Under the pieces are notes generated by a model, which had not been told where the DNA came from, did not search any database, and worked only from the letters and a program-made list of their open reading frames with translations. 64,000 nucleotides of DNA, taken from contig NZ_PVBT01000003.1 in NCBI RefSeq assembly GCF_002980555.1, positions 310,001 through 374,000 on the forward strand, read 5' to 3'. This document shows, piece by piece, positions 46,192 through 55,764 of this stretch. Made by a program: the position numbers and the translations under genes. Each line of letters starts with the position of its first letter. Position 1 is the first letter of the stretch. Source of the DNA: Phyllobacterium myrsinacearum (GTDB lineage Bacteria; Pseudomonadota; Alphaproteobacteria; Rhizobiales; Rhizobiaceae).

Positions 46192-46677
46192 ATGACCACC
46201 CCATCGCCCCTTCGACCGGAGCATCAACGTCTTCAGGCCCTTCTGGGTTCGTTTGAAGGCGACGAGCAGGTTTCGGCCACGCCCTGGACCAGTGCCGGGG
46301 CGGCGAAGGGATATCTTTCCGCCGAGAGCGATCTCGGCGGATTGTTTCTGAACCAGACCTATCGTCAGGTTCGCGATGGCCAGACGACATTCGAGGCCCG
46401 GAACATTTTCGGCTTCGATGTCAAGGACGGCACCTACAAGCTGTATCAGTTCGATACCGTCGGCTTTGTCCCGCCCGCTCCGGCGACGGGCACATGGTCC
46501 GGCGACGAACTGGTTCTGGAAAAGTCGTCACCACGCGGCAAGGCCCGCAGCCGCTATCAATTCGAAGATCAAGACCGGTTCCGGTTGCGTGTGGAATTTG
46601 CACCGGCCGGAAGCGACATCTGGCAGGACGTCGTCAGCGGTGTCTACCGCCGTATCGTGCCTGTCGATCACCAATAG
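46192..46677 (+). CDS. DUF1579 family protein inserted between sucC and sucD
   Basis: A 161-residue cytosolic protein. The N-terminal block HQRLQALLGSFEGDEQV, and beta-rich repeats such as GLFLNQTYRQVRDG, FGFDVKDGTYKLYQFDT and WSGDELVLEKSSPRG, are the DUF1579/heme-binding-like (lipocalin-like) barrel pattern. Gaps are only 11 bp to sucC and 12 bp to sucD, so it is in the suc transcript. Function unknown. Its base composition matches the neighbours, with no sign of recent transfer. Confidence 0.85.
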   Translation: MTTPSPLRPEHQRLQALLGSFEGDEQVSATPWTSAGAAKGYLSAESDLGGLFLNQTYRQVRDGQTTFEARNIFGFDVKDGTYKLYQFDTVGFVPPAPATGTWSGDELVLEKSSPRGKARSRYQFEDQDRFRLRVEFAPAGSDIWQDVVSGVYRRIVPVDHQ

Positions 46678-46689
46678 AAAAGGTCTCGT

Positions 46690-47604
46690 ATGTCCATTCT
46701 CGTCAACAAAGACACCAAGGTTCTCGTGCAGGGCCTGACCGGCAAGACCGGAACATTCCACACCGAACAGGCTTTGGCCTATTACGGTACCCAGATGGTT
46801 GGTGGTATCCACCCGAAAAAGGGCGGCGAGACCTGGGAAGGCAAGTTGCCGACCGGTGCCGGCGCCCAGCTGCCGATCTTTGCGTCGGTTGCCGAAGGCA
46901 AGGATCGCACCGGTGCCAACGCCTCGGTCATCTATGTGCCGCCGGCAGGTGCTGCCGAAGCCATCATCGAGGCGATCGATGCGGAAATCCCGCTGATCAT
47001 CTGCATCACCGAAGGCATTCCGGTCATCGACATGGTTCGCGTCAAGGCCCGCCTCGAGCGTTCCGCCTCGCGTCTGATCGGCCCGAACTGCCCCGGCGTG
47101 CTTACCCCGGAAGAATGCAAGATCGGCATCATGCCGGGTAATATCTTCCAGAAGGGTTCGGTGGGTGTTGTATCCCGCTCCGGCACACTTACCTATGAGG
47201 CAGTGTTCCAGACAACCAATGAAGGCCTTGGCCAGACAACTGCAGTCGGTATCGGCGGCGATCCTGTAAAGGGCACCGAGTTCATCGATATCCTGGAAAT
47301 GTTCCTGGCTGACGAAGCCACCAAGTCGATCATCATGATCGGCGAAATCGGCGGCTCGGCTGAGGAAGATGCAGCCCAGTTCATCGCGGATGAAGCCAAG
47401 CGCGGCCGCAAGAAGCCGATGGCCGGTTTCATTGCCGGGCGCACGGCTCCTCCCGGACGCACAATGGGTCATGCCGGCGCGGTTATCTCCGGCGGCAAGG
47501 GCGGCGCGGAAGACAAGATCGCTGCCATGGAAGCAGCTGGCATCCGTGTGTCGCCATCACCGGCGCAGCTCGGCAAGACATTGGTTGAAGTCCTCAAGGG
47601 CTAA
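46690..47604 (+). CDS. sucD: Succinyl-CoA synthetase alpha subunit
   Basis: Alpha subunit carrying the phospho-His and the CoA site; 304 residues. N-terminus [20 protein letters not shown], CoA-binding GGIHPKKGG, and the active His in [18 protein letters not shown]. It pairs with SucC to form the ligase. Followed by a 182-bp gap full of hairpins before sucA. Confidence 0.98.
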   Translation: MSILVNKDTKVLVQGLTGKTGTFHTEQALAYYGTQMVGGIHPKKGGETWEGKLPTGAGAQLPIFASVAEGKDRTGANASVIYVPPAGAAEAIIEAIDAEIPLIICITEGIPVIDMVRVKARLERSASRLIGPNCPGVLTPEECKIGIMPGNIFQKGSVGVVSRSGTLTYEAVFQTTNEGLGQTTAVGIGGDPVKGTEFIDILEMFLADEATKSIIMIGEIGGSAEEDAAQFIADEAKRGRKKPMAGFIAGRTAPPGRTMGHAGAVISGGKGGAEDKIAAMEAAGIRVSPSPAQLGKTLVEVLKG

Positions 47605-47611
47605 AACCCAA

Positions 47612-47777
47612 GCGGGCGGATTTCCGCCTGCGGCAAGGATCAAGACGGATCGGGGCGGCTTTTCGCCCTGATCAATTCAGGGGGATTTCCCGGCAAGGGC
47701 CGGAAACCTCAACCCAGAGTGTTCCGGGACACGATGTCCCGGATGCTCTCATCAAGGGAGACGGAGCGGGTGCTCCG
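47612..47777 (+). promoter_or_regulatory. Hairpin-rich sucD-sucA intergenic region
   Basis: Five stems in series: 47612-47631 (GCGGGCGG/CCGCCTGC, one G-T), 47648-47673 (10 bp, one G-T), 47686-47706 (5+3 bp with one bulge), 47723-47743 (perfect 9-bp TCCGGGACA/TGTCCCGGA, CGA loop) and 47762-47777 (CGGAGC/GCTCCG, GGGT loop). None has a T-run, so they are not classic terminators. The last lies between an AAGGGAG Shine-Dalgarno (47754-47760) and the sucA ATG at 47787. Confidence 0.7.
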
Positions 47778-47786
47778 GTCACACAC

Positions 47787-50700
47787 ATGGCACGTCAAGA
47801 ACAGGCCAACGACATTTTTGCGCTCACATCATTTCTCTATGGTGGCAATGCTCACTATATCGAGGAGCTGCATGCGCAGTATGAGCAGGATCCGAATTCA
47901 GTCGGGCCCGAATGGCAGGAATTCTTTGCCAACCTCAACGACAGCAAGGCCGATGTCATCAAGAACGCGCAGGGCGCTTCCTGGGAGAAGCCGAACTGGC
48001 CGATTGCCGGCAATGGCGAACTGGTTTCGGCGCTCGACGGCAATTGGGGTGAAGTCGAAAAGCACATCACCGACAAGCTGAAGGCAAAGTCGGCCAACGG
48101 CGCGGCTGCACCTGTTGCCAAGGCTGCTTCCGACGCGGACATCATCCACGCTGCCCGTGATTCGGTCCGTGCCATCATGATGATCCGCGCCTACCGCATG
48201 CGCGGCCACCTGCATGCCAAGCTTGATCCGCTGGGTCTGGCTGAGGTGAAGGAAGATTACAACGAGCTTTCCCCCGAGAGCTACGGCTTCTCGCCCGCCG
48301 ACTACGACCGCAAGATCTTCATCGACAATGTGCTGGGTCTCGAATATGCGACGATCCCGCAGATGCTCGACATCCTGCAGCGCACCTATTGCTCGACCAT
48401 CGGCGTCGAGTTCATGCATATTTCCGATCCCGTGGAAAAGTCATGGATTCAGGAACGCATCGAAGGCCCGGACAAGGGCGTCGCATTCACGCCTGAAGGC
48501 AAGAAGGCCATCCTTTCCAAGCTGGTCGAAGCTGAAGGTTTCGAGCAGTTCATTGACGTCAAGTACAAGGGTACGAAGCGTTTCGGTCTTGATGGCGGCG
48601 AATCGCTCATTCCGGCCCTCGAACAGATCGTCAAGCGCGGCGGATCGATGGGTCTCAAGGAAATCGTCCTTGGCATGGCGCATCGCGGCCGCCTGAACGT
48701 GCTCAGCCAGTTCATGGCCAAGCCGCACCGCGCCATTTTCCATGAATTCAAGGGTGGCTCCTATACGCCCGATGATGTCGAAGGCTCGGGCGACGTGAAG
48801 TACCACCTGGGTGCTTCCTCGGACCGCGAATTCGATGGCAACAAGGTTCATCTGTCGCTGACCGCGAACCCGTCGCACCTCGAAATCGTCAATCCGGTTG
48901 TCATGGGCAAGGCACGCGCCAAGCAGGATCTCCTTGCCGGCCGTGAACGCGACGACATGGTGCCTTTGTCCGAGCGCGCCAAGATCATGCCGCTGCTGCT
49001 GCATGGCGATGCTGCCTTTGCCGGCCAGGGCGTGGTTGCGGAATGTCTTGGCCTTTCCGGCCTGCGCGGGCACCGCGTTGCCGGTACGGTGCATTTCATC
49101 ATCAACAACCAGATCGGCTTTACCACCAATCCGCGGCTGTCGCGTTCCTCGCCCTATCCGTCCGATGTGGCCAAGATGATCGAGGCGCCGATTTTCCACG
49201 TGAATGGCGATGATCCGGAAGCGGTGGTCTATGTGGCAAAGATTGCCACCGAGTATCGCATGACCTTCCACAAGCCGGTGGTCATCGACATGTTCTGCTA
49301 CCGCCGCTTCGGCCACAATGAAGGCGACGAGCCTGCGTTCACGCAGCCGCTGATGTACAAGACGATCCGCGGCCAGAAGACCACCGTACAGCTCTATTCG
49401 CAGAAGCTGATCGATGAAGGTCTGGTCAATCAGGCGGAAGTCGATGCCATGCGCGCCGCATGGCGCGAAAAGCTTGAACAGGAATTCGAAGCCGGACAGC
49501 ATTACAAGCCCAACAAGGCCGACTGGCTGGATGGTGCCTGGAGCGGTCTGCGCACGGCCGATAATGCCGACGAGCAACGCCGCGGAAAGACTGGGCTTCC
49601 CTTGAAGACGGTCAAGGAAATCGGCAAGAAACTGTCCGAGGTTCCCGCCGGTTTCAACGTGCACCGGACGATCCAGCGTTTCCAGGACAACCGCGCCAAG
49701 ATGATCGAAACGGGCGAGGGATTCGACTGGGCGATGGCCGAGGCTCTTGCCTTTGGCTCGCTGGTTATCGAAGGCCACCCGATCCGCCTGTCCGGCCAGG
49801 ACGTGGAACGCGGTACGTTCAGCCAGCGTCATTCGGTTCTCTACGATCAGGAAACCGAGCAGCGCTACATCCCGCTCAACAACCTGCAGAAGGGCCAGGC
49901 CATCTACGAAGTCATCAATTCGATGCTTTCGGAAGAGGCCGTGCTTGGTTTCGAATACGGTTATTCGCTGTCCGATCCGCGCGCGCTGACCCTGTGGGAA
50001 GCCCAGTTCGGCGATTTCGCCAACGGCGCCCAGGTGGTGTTCGATCAGTTCATCTCCTCGGGTGAGCGCAAGTGGCTGCGCATGTCCGGCCTCGTCTGCC
50101 TGCTGCCTCATGGCTATGAGGGCCAGGGACCGGAACACTCCTCTGCGCGTCTTGAGCGCTATCTGCAGCTCTGTGCGGAAGACAATATGCAGGTGGCGAA
50201 CTGCACCACGCCTGCCAATTACTTCCACATCCTGCGCCGCCAGATGAAGCGCGATTTCCGCAAGCCGCTGATCCTGATGACACCGAAGTCGCTGCTGCGC
50301 CACAAGCGGGCCGTGTCTTCCATCGGTGATTTCACCGGCGATTCTTCGTTCCACCGTCTGCTGTGGGATGATGCGCAGCTGTTGAAGGATCAGCCGATCA
50401 AGCTGCAGAAGGACTCCAAGATCCGCCGCGTCGTGCTCTGCTCCGGCAAGGTCTACTACGACCTCTACGAAGAGCGCGAAAAGCGCGGCATCGATGACGT
50501 CTACCTGCTGCGGGTGGAACAGCTGTATCCGTTCCCGGCCAAGGCGCTGATCACGGAACTGTCCCGCTTCCGCAATGCCGAGATGGTCTGGTGTCAGGAA
50601 GAACCCAAGAACATGGGTGCCTGGGCCTTCATCGACCCCTATCTGGAATGGGTTCTGGCGCATATCGATGCCAAGCATCAGCGCGTCCGCTATACCGGAC

Positions 50701-50789
50701 GTCCTGCTGCTGCATCGCCTGCAACGGGCCTCATGTCCAAACACCTTGCACAGCTCGAAGCATTCCTTGAAGATGCCCTCGGCGCCTAA
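47787..50789 (+). CDS. sucA: 2-Oxoglutarate dehydrogenase E1 component
   Basis: Thiamin-diphosphate E1 subunit of the 2-oxoglutarate dehydrogenase complex; 1000 residues. N-terminal E2-binding segment [21 protein letters not shown]; active-site blocks [24 protein letters not shown] and [12 protein letters not shown]-terminal transketolase-like domain with [16 protein letters not shown]. It works with SucB (E2) and an E3 lipoamide dehydrogenase. The start is fixed by homology ([11 protein letters not shown]), although the nearest Shine-Dalgarno is 26 nt away with a hairpin in between. Confidence 0.98.
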   Translation: MARQEQANDIFALTSFLYGGNAHYIEELHAQYEQDPNSVGPEWQEFFANLNDSKADVIKNAQGASWEKPNWPIAGNGELVSALDGNWGEVEKHITDKLKAKSANGAAAPVAKAASDADIIHAARDSVRAIMMIRAYRMRGHLHAKLDPLGLAEVKEDYNELSPESYGFSPADYDRKIFIDNVLGLEYATIPQMLDILQRTYCSTIGVEFMHISDPVEKSWIQERIEGPDKGVAFTPEGKKAILSKLVEAEGFEQFIDVKYKGTKRFGLDGGESLIPALEQIVKRGGSMGLKEIVLGMAHRGRLNVLSQFMAKPHRAIFHEFKGGSYTPDDVEGSGDVKYHLGASSDREFDGNKVHLSLTANPSHLEIVNPVVMGKARAKQDLLAGRERDDMVPLSERAKIMPLLLHGDAAFAGQGVVAECLGLSGLRGHRVAGTVHFIINNQIGFTTNPRLSRSSPYPSDVAKMIEAPIFHVNGDDPEAVVYVAKIATEYRMTFHKPVVIDMFCYRRFGHNEGDEPAFTQPLMYKTIRGQKTTVQLYSQKLIDEGLVNQAEVDAMRAAWREKLEQEFEAGQHYKPNKADWLDGAWSGLRTADNADEQRRGKTGLPLKTVKEIGKKLSEVPAGFNVHRTIQRFQDNRAKMIETGEGFDWAMAEALAFGSLVIEGHPIRLSGQDVERGTFSQRHSVLYDQETEQRYIPLNNLQKGQAIYEVINSMLSEEAVLGFEYGYSLSDPRALTLWEAQFGDFANGAQVVFDQFISSGERKWLRMSGLVCLLPHGYEGQGPEHSSARLERYLQLCAEDNMQVANCTTPANYFHILRRQMKRDFRKPLILMTPKSLLRHKRAVSSIGDFTGDSSFHRLLWDDAQLLKDQPIKLQKDSKIRRVVLCSGKVYYDLYEEREKRGIDDVYLLRVEQLYPFPAKALITELSRFRNAEMVWCQEEPKNMGAWAFIDPYLEWVLAHIDAKHQRVRYTGRPAAASPATGLMSKHLAQLEAFLEDALGA

Positions 50790-50836
50790 ACCACAACAAA
50801 CAGAAGTCATCTGAAGATCAACGGAAGAGCAAGATC

Positions 50837-52117
50837 ATGGCAACCGAAATCCGCGTCCCAACGCTGGGCGAATCCGTTTCCGAAGCGACCATTGGCAAAT
50901 GGTTCAAGAAAGTCGGCGATGCGATTGCCGTCGACGAGCCTTTGGTGGAACTCGAGACCGATAAGGTAACGATCGAGGTTCCAGCCTCCGCTGCCGGTTC
51001 CCTTGAGGAAATCACCGCCAAGGAAGGCGATACGGTCGAGGTTGGCGCCTTGCTCGGCATGATTGGCGGTGCCGGTGCCGCTTCTGCGAAGAAGGAAGAG
51101 GCCAAGCCCGAAGCCATCGCCCAGGCATCGGGCGCCGCTGGTGCGTCGTCCACGGCAGAAGCCGAGAACAAGGCTGCTCAGATTGCCGGCAACACGCCGA
51201 TCACGGAACGCAAGGAGAGCGAGATGCCTGCGTCCCCCGCAGCGTCGAAGCTGCTGGCGGAAAAGGGCGTTTCGGTCTCGCAGGTCGAGGGTTCCGGAAA
51301 GCGCGGCCAGGTTCTCAAGGGCGATGTGCTTGATGCCGTTGCCAAGGGCATTGCCGCACAGCCTGCCGCTGCTCCGGCACCGCAGGCGGCGCGTCCAGCC
51401 TCTTCGGCTGATGATGCCTCACGTGAAGAGCGGGTAAAAATGACCCGCCTGCGCCAGACCATTGCACGCCGCCTCAAGGATGCCCAGAGCACGGCTGCGA
51501 TGCTGACCACTTACAATGAAGTGGACATGTCGGCGGTGATGGACCTGCGCAACCGCTACAAGGAAATCTTCGAGAAGAAGCATGGCGTCAAGCTCGGTTT
51601 CATGGGTTTCTTCACCAAGGCTGTTACGCATGCGCTGAAGGAAATCCCGGCGGTCAATGCCGAGATCGATGGCACTGACATCATCTACAAGAACTTTGCC
51701 CATGTCGGCGTTGCCGTCGGTACGGACAAGGGTCTTGTCGTGCCGGTCGTACGCAACGCCGACCAGATGTCGATTGCGGAAATCGAGAAGGACATCGGCC
51801 GTCTCGGCAGAGCTGCCCGTGATGGCGCGCTGTCGATGGCCGATATGCAGGGCGGTACATTCACCATTTCCAACGGCGGCGTGTACGGTTCGCTGATGTC
51901 GTCGCCGATCCTCAATGCACCGCAGTCCGGTATTCTTGGCATGCACAAGATCCAGGACCGTCCGGTTGTCGTTGGCGGCCAGATCGTTATCCGTCCGATG
52001 ATGTATCTTGCCCTCAGCTATGATCATCGCATCGTTGACGGCAAGGAAGCCGTGACCTTCCTCGTGCGGGTCAAGGAAAGTCTGGAAGATCCGGAACGTC
52101 TGGTTCTCGATCTGTAA
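50837..52117 (+). CDS. sucB: 2-Oxoglutarate dehydrogenase E2 (dihydrolipoyl succinyltransferase)
   Basis: Core subunit of the complex, 426 residues. Lipoyl domain (1-80) with the lipoylated K43 in ETDKVTIEV; an Ala-rich linker; the peripheral-subunit-binding domain with [15 protein letters not shown]; and the catalytic domain with [12 protein letters not shown] holding the active His and Asp. Ala/Pro-rich linkers make it slightly longer than the E. coli enzyme. Follows sucA by 47 bp and ends at a strong terminator. Confidence 0.98.
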   Translation: MATEIRVPTLGESVSEATIGKWFKKVGDAIAVDEPLVELETDKVTIEVPASAAGSLEEITAKEGDTVEVGALLGMIGGAGAASAKKEEAKPEAIAQASGAAGASSTAEAENKAAQIAGNTPITERKESEMPASPAASKLLAEKGVSVSQVEGSGKRGQVLKGDVLDAVAKGIAAQPAAAPAPQAARPASSADDASREERVKMTRLRQTIARRLKDAQSTAAMLTTYNEVDMSAVMDLRNRYKEIFEKKHGVKLGFMGFFTKAVTHALKEIPAVNAEIDGTDIIYKNFAHVGVAVGTDKGLVVPVVRNADQMSIAEIEKDIGRLGRAARDGALSMADMQGGTFTISNGGVYGSLMSSPILNAPQSGILGMHKIQDRPVVVGGQIVIRPMMYLALSYDHRIVDGKEAVTFLVRVKESLEDPERLVLDL

Positions 52118-52128
52118 GATTGCGAAGA

Positions 52129-52159
52129 ACGGCCTTGCCGGCAGGGCAGGGCCGTTTTT
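52129..52159 (+). terminator. Intrinsic terminator of the suc operon
   Basis: ACGGCCTTGCC (52129-52139) pairs with 52145-52155 over 11 positions (one G-T), followed by TTTTT. It lies 11 bp after the sucB stop, so the genes up to lpdA need another promoter or read-through. Confidence 0.9.
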
Positions 52160-52236
52160 GCAGTGTGGTGAATTGCACCGGATTGATTTAGTCTTGCGGC
52201 CCAATCACAAACTGACGTGATGAAAGGCGATTCAAA

Positions 52237-52686
52237 ATGGCTTTTGCACCGAATTTCCCACCTGTCGAACCACATATCTGCGTGAAAGGCGGCATTGAAG
52301 CGATCGCCTTCTACGAAAAGGCCTTTGGTGCCGAAAATACCTTCAGGCAACTGACCGATGATGGCAAGCGCGTGTTGCATGCCACTCTCTCGCTGTTTGG
52401 CGGCTCGATCATGCTGCATGACGAATTTCCCGAATACAAAAACCCGGACGGTGAGAATGATGTTTTATCGCCGGTCACCCGCGGCGGCGCGAGCGTTGCG
52501 CTGAACATCAATCTCGCCAAGCCCGCCGATGTCGATGCGGCGGTGAACCGTGCGGTGGCGGCCGGTGCGACGGTGATCATGCCCGTTGAGGATACGTTCT
52601 GGAATGCCCGCTATGGCCGTATTCGTGATCCCTTTGGTCATGTCTGGGCCTTCAACGCCGCGCTTGAAGCGCCTGCCGGAGAATAG
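52237..52686 (+). CDS. VOC-superfamily protein, PhnB/glyoxalase-like
   Basis: A 149-residue single-subunit VOC fold protein. N-terminus PVEPHICVKGGIEAIAFYEKAFGA, middle LHATLSLFGGSIMLHDEF and the C-terminal metal-side segment RIRDPFGHVWAFN are typical of the PhnB-like group, whose function is mostly unknown. It is 2 bp from the LysE gene and likely co-transcribed with it. Confidence 0.88.
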   Translation: MAFAPNFPPVEPHICVKGGIEAIAFYEKAFGAENTFRQLTDDGKRVLHATLSLFGGSIMLHDEFPEYKNPDGENDVLSPVTRGGASVALNINLAKPADVDAAVNRAVAAGATVIMPVEDTFWNARYGRIRDPFGHVWAFNAALEAPAGE

Positions 52687-52688
52687 GC

Positions 52689-53339
52689 ATGTCACACTAC
52701 ATGTATGAGTTCCTCGGCCTAATGGCCGTCTTCTCGATCATGATCGTCTCGCCGGGCGCCGATTTTGCCATTGTTGTGCGCCAGAGCATCGTGCATGGCC
52801 GCCGCAGTGCCATCATGACCAGCTTCGGCATCGGTGCCTCGCTGCTCTTCCATATCAGCTACACCATTCTTGGCCTTGGCCTTCTGGTGTCCAAATCGCT
52901 GTTTCTCTTCGGCATGCTGAAATGGGCAGGCGCTGCCTATCTGTTCTATCTGGGCATCAAGGCTCTGCGCGCTCCCGGCATGGAAGCATCTGGGGAAGCA
53001 CCTGGAGCTATCGCCGGCGACGCTGGGGAAAAGAATATTTCCGACTGGCGTTGTTTTCTCATGGGATTTGTCACCAATGCGCTCAATCCCAAGCCGGTCC
53101 TGTTCTTCCTGTCGCTGTTTTCAGCGCTGGTCAGCCACGAAACCCCGGCGCTGGTGCAGGCAACCTACGGCCTGTTCATGGCCACCGCGCTTATTGCCTG
53201 GTTTGTCGCCGTATCCACGTTCTTCACCATGCAATCCGTGCGTGAGCGTTTTGTTGCGTGGGGACGCTGGTTCAACCGCGTGACCGGCCTGGTTTTCATC
53301 GGCCTCGGCATCAAGCTCGCGACGCAGCAGGCGGGCTAG
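52689..53339 (+). CDS. LysE/RhtB-family exporter
   Basis: A 216-residue exporter with six helices. The signature is SPGADFAIVVRQSIVHGRR near the N-terminus, and FVTNALNPKPVLFFLSLFSALV is the conserved middle segment. Substrate unknown. It is the second LysE-type gene of the window (the other is at 16582) and only moderately similar to it by eye. No LysR gene is next to this one. Confidence 0.9.
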   Translation: MSHYMYEFLGLMAVFSIMIVSPGADFAIVVRQSIVHGRRSAIMTSFGIGASLLFHISYTILGLGLLVSKSLFLFGMLKWAGAAYLFYLGIKALRAPGMEASGEAPGAIAGDAGEKNISDWRCFLMGFVTNALNPKPVLFFLSLFSALVSHETPALVQATYGLFMATALIAWFVAVSTFFTMQSVRERFVAWGRWFNRVTGLVFIGLGIKLATQQAG

Positions 53340-53347
53340 GAACACGG

Positions 53348-53878
53348 ATGATCAGATTGCCCAGCTTTCGTCCTGGAAACAGCGTCGCCCTGCTTGCGGC
53401 GCTCGGCATGATCCTGTCATCGCCAGCCTTCGCGGCCTGCCTGCAGGACCATGCGGTCTATACGGACCGGGATGACGACTACACGCTGACCTTTAAAAGC
53501 GTTCCCGACGATGGGCCGGCGATCACGACCAATGAATTCACCATCAAGATGAATGACAGCGATCTGAAGATGGACGGTGTTGTCACCTGGAACAAGGATG
53601 GTAGCAGGCCCAATGCCGTCATCACGTACAAGTGCCCGGCAGGCGATGCGGCAGGTGCAGAGCTGCAGCAATGCACCGTCTGGAAAGGCGTCGTCTACGC
53701 CTTGAAGGAAGGGGCCGATGCCGAGCTGCTGCCAAAGGCCAAGGAGCCCTCGGCCCAGGCATTGCTCTTGCCGGATTTCTCCGGCGCCATGAGCAGTTTC
53801 AATTTCAAACTTGAAAAGCCCTTGGAGACTTTCCCGTGGGAAGTCTTCCGTTTCAAAGAATGCGTGCCCGAACAATAG
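53348..53878 (+). CDS. Exported protein of unknown function
   Basis: A 176-residue protein with a signal peptide (ALLAALGMILSSPAFA, then CLQDHAVYTDRDDDYTL). Three to four Cys in the mature part (CLQD, KCPAG, QCTV, KECVPEQ) could form disulfides. No family recognised. The start at 53348 lies 8 bp past the LysE stop and fits the signal peptide, so the VOC, LysE and exported protein genes form a small run ending 33 bp before lpdA. Confidence 0.7.
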   Translation: MIRLPSFRPGNSVALLAALGMILSSPAFAACLQDHAVYTDRDDDYTLTFKSVPDDGPAITTNEFTIKMNDSDLKMDGVVTWNKDGSRPNAVITYKCPAGDAAGAELQQCTVWKGVVYALKEGADAELLPKAKEPSAQALLLPDFSGAMSSFNFKLEKPLETFPWEVFRFKECVPEQ

Positions 53879-53911
53879 TTTCGCGTTGCGTCAGAAGAGA
53901 AGGATTAAATC

Positions 53912-55318
53912 ATGTCATATGACGTCGTCATCATCGGAACAGGCCCTGGCGGCTATGTCTGTGCGATCAAGGCTGCACAGCTCGGCCTGAAGACTGCGGT
54001 GATCGAAAAGCGCGATACATTTGGCGGCACCTGCCTCAATATCGGTTGCATTCCCTCCAAGGCATTGCTGCATGCTTCGGAAGTCTTCCATGAGGCCGGC
54101 CACACCCATGCAAAGCTGGGCGTTGAGGTTGGCACGCCAAAGCTCAACCTGAAGGCGATGCTTGCCCATAAGGACGCGACGGTTGAGTCCAATGTCAGTG
54201 GTGTGGCCTTCCTGTTCAAGAAGAACAAGATCGATACCTTCAAGGGGACTGGCAAGGTCGTGGCGGCCGGCAAGGTGTCCGTCACTGGCGACGATGGCAA
54301 GGTACAGGAAATCGAGACCAAGAACATTGTCATCGCCACCGGTTCCGATGTCGCCGGTATTCCGGGTGTCGACGTCAAGTTCGATGAAAAGGTCATCGTA
54401 TCTTCGACCGGCGCATTGGATTTCGACAAGGTTCCGGACAATCTCGTTGTCGTTGGCGGCGGCGTCATCGGACTTGAGCTGGGCTCGGTCTGGGCACGCC
54501 TCGGCGCCGAGGTTACCGTTGTCGAATATCTCGACAAGATTCTCGGACCGATGGATGGTGAAGTATCGCGCCAGTTCCAGCGGATGCTGGAAAAGCAGGG
54601 AATCGCGTTCAAGCTTGGCGCCAAGGTGACGGGCGTTGAAAAGTCCGGCAAGGGAGCCAAGGTGACGTTCGAGCCAGTCAAGGGCGGTGACGCCCAGACT
54701 ATTGAGGCCGATGCCGTTCTCGTGTCCACGGGCCGCCGTCCCTACACGGATGGTCTCGGGCTCAAGGAAGCCGGCGTTGCCGTCGATGATCGCGGACGGG
54801 TGGCGATCAATGACCATTGGCAGACCAACGTTGCAGGCATTTATGCGATCGGCGACGTTGTCCAGGGGCCGATGCTGGCGCACAAGGCCGAAGACGAAGG
54901 CATTGCCGTTGCCGAGATTCTGGCCGGACAGGCGGGGCATGTGAATTTCGATGCCATTCCGAGCGTTGTCTACACGCAGCCGGAAGTGGCTTCGGTCGGA
55001 AAGACGGAAGAAGAGTTGAAGGCGGCCGGCATCGAATACAAGGCTGGAAAATTTCCGTTCACTGCCAATGGCCGCGCCCGCGCCATGCTGCAGACAGATG
55101 GCTTTGTCAAAATCCTCGCGGATAAGGCGAGCGATCGTGTGCTTGGCGTCCACATTGTCGGCTTTGGCGCCGGCGAGATGATCCACGAAGCAACGGTCCT
55201 GATGGAATTTGGTGGCTCGTCAGAGGATCTGGCGCGGACAACCCATGCACATCCGACAATGTCGGAAGCCGTCCGCGAAGCAGCGCTGGCAACCTTCGCC
55301 AAGCCGATCCATATGTAA
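53912..55318 (+). CDS. lpdA: Dihydrolipoyl dehydrogenase (E3)
   Basis: FAD- and NAD-dependent E3 that re-oxidises dihydrolipoamide of 2-oxoacid dehydrogenase complexes; 468 residues. FAD site IIGTGPGGYVCAIKAAQLG, redox pair C41-C46 in GGTCLNIGCIPSK, NAD site VVGGGVIGLELGSVW, and the C-terminal His-Glu of HAHPTMSEAVREAA. Likely the E3 partner of SucA and SucB. A perfect bidirectional terminator follows. It may also supply electrons to Ohr. Confidence 0.98.
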   Translation: MSYDVVIIGTGPGGYVCAIKAAQLGLKTAVIEKRDTFGGTCLNIGCIPSKALLHASEVFHEAGHTHAKLGVEVGTPKLNLKAMLAHKDATVESNVSGVAFLFKKNKIDTFKGTGKVVAAGKVSVTGDDGKVQEIETKNIVIATGSDVAGIPGVDVKFDEKVIVSSTGALDFDKVPDNLVVVGGGVIGLELGSVWARLGAEVTVVEYLDKILGPMDGEVSRQFQRMLEKQGIAFKLGAKVTGVEKSGKGAKVTFEPVKGGDAQTIEADAVLVSTGRRPYTDGLGLKEAGVAVDDRGRVAINDHWQTNVAGIYAIGDVVQGPMLAHKAEDEGIAVAEILAGQAGHVNFDAIPSVVYTQPEVASVGKTEEELKAAGIEYKAGKFPFTANGRARAMLQTDGFVKILADKASDRVLGVHIVGFGAGEMIHEATVLMEFGGSSEDLARTTHAHPTMSEAVREAALATFAKPIHM

Positions 55319-55338
55319 TCTCCAAGCATGAAAATGAG

Positions 55339-55365
55339 AAAAGGCCCGAAATTTCGGGCCTTTTT
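55339..55365. terminator. Bidirectional intrinsic terminator after lpdA
   Basis: A 26-bp perfect palindrome (AAAAGGCCCGAAA and its complement) with A-run and T-run on both sides serves lpdA and the convergent small membrane gene. Confidence 0.93.
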
Positions 55366-55386
55366 GGTTTCCAAAGCGCGTTGGAA

Positions 55387-55632
55387 CTAGTTGTTGCTTG
55401 GGGCCGAATTGGCGGGAGCTGGCGTTGCCGGTGCAGGCGCCTGCGTTGTTGGTGCTGTCGGTTCCGGGCCATCCATGGTCGAACTGTTGTTCAGATAATA
55501 ATAGCCGCCGATAATCAACGCTGCGATCAGAATACCAGCAATCAGAAAGCCGCTGCCACCTGATGGAGCCGTCTTGGGCTCGCGATCGGACTGCGTCTCC
55601 ACCGGACGCTGCAAATTGGGATCATAGGTCAT
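55387..55632 (-). CDS. Small membrane protein with Pro/Ala-rich tail
   Basis: An 81-residue protein: a polar N-terminus (MTYDPNLQRPVETQSDREPK), one helix (FLIAGILIAALIIGGYYYL), and a low-complexity tail made of Pro, Ala and Thr. No family recognised. The start at 55632 has a GGAGG site with a 5-nt gap; in-frame GTG 55647 and ATG 55635 are alternatives. It ends at the lpdA terminator. Confidence 0.65.
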   Translation of the reverse strand: MTYDPNLQRPVETQSDREPKTAPSGGSGFLIAGILIAALIIGGYYYLNNSSTMDGPEPTAPTTQAPAPATPAPANSAPSNN

Positions 55633-55764
55633 CATGTCCTCCGTCACACTCTTGCATTCAGAATGATAAACGGCTCAGAACAGCCTAGGTTCCGAAATCG
55701 CCCATCATCTGGCTGACCAGCCTTATATAAGGGCTTGGAATCACTCTGCCAGATGTGACAAGAT

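Noticed and set aside
48441-50810. A 789-codon open frame antisense to sucA
   Set aside because: It mirrors sucA exactly and has no domain signature; long antisense frames are expected opposite strongly biased, GC-rich codons.
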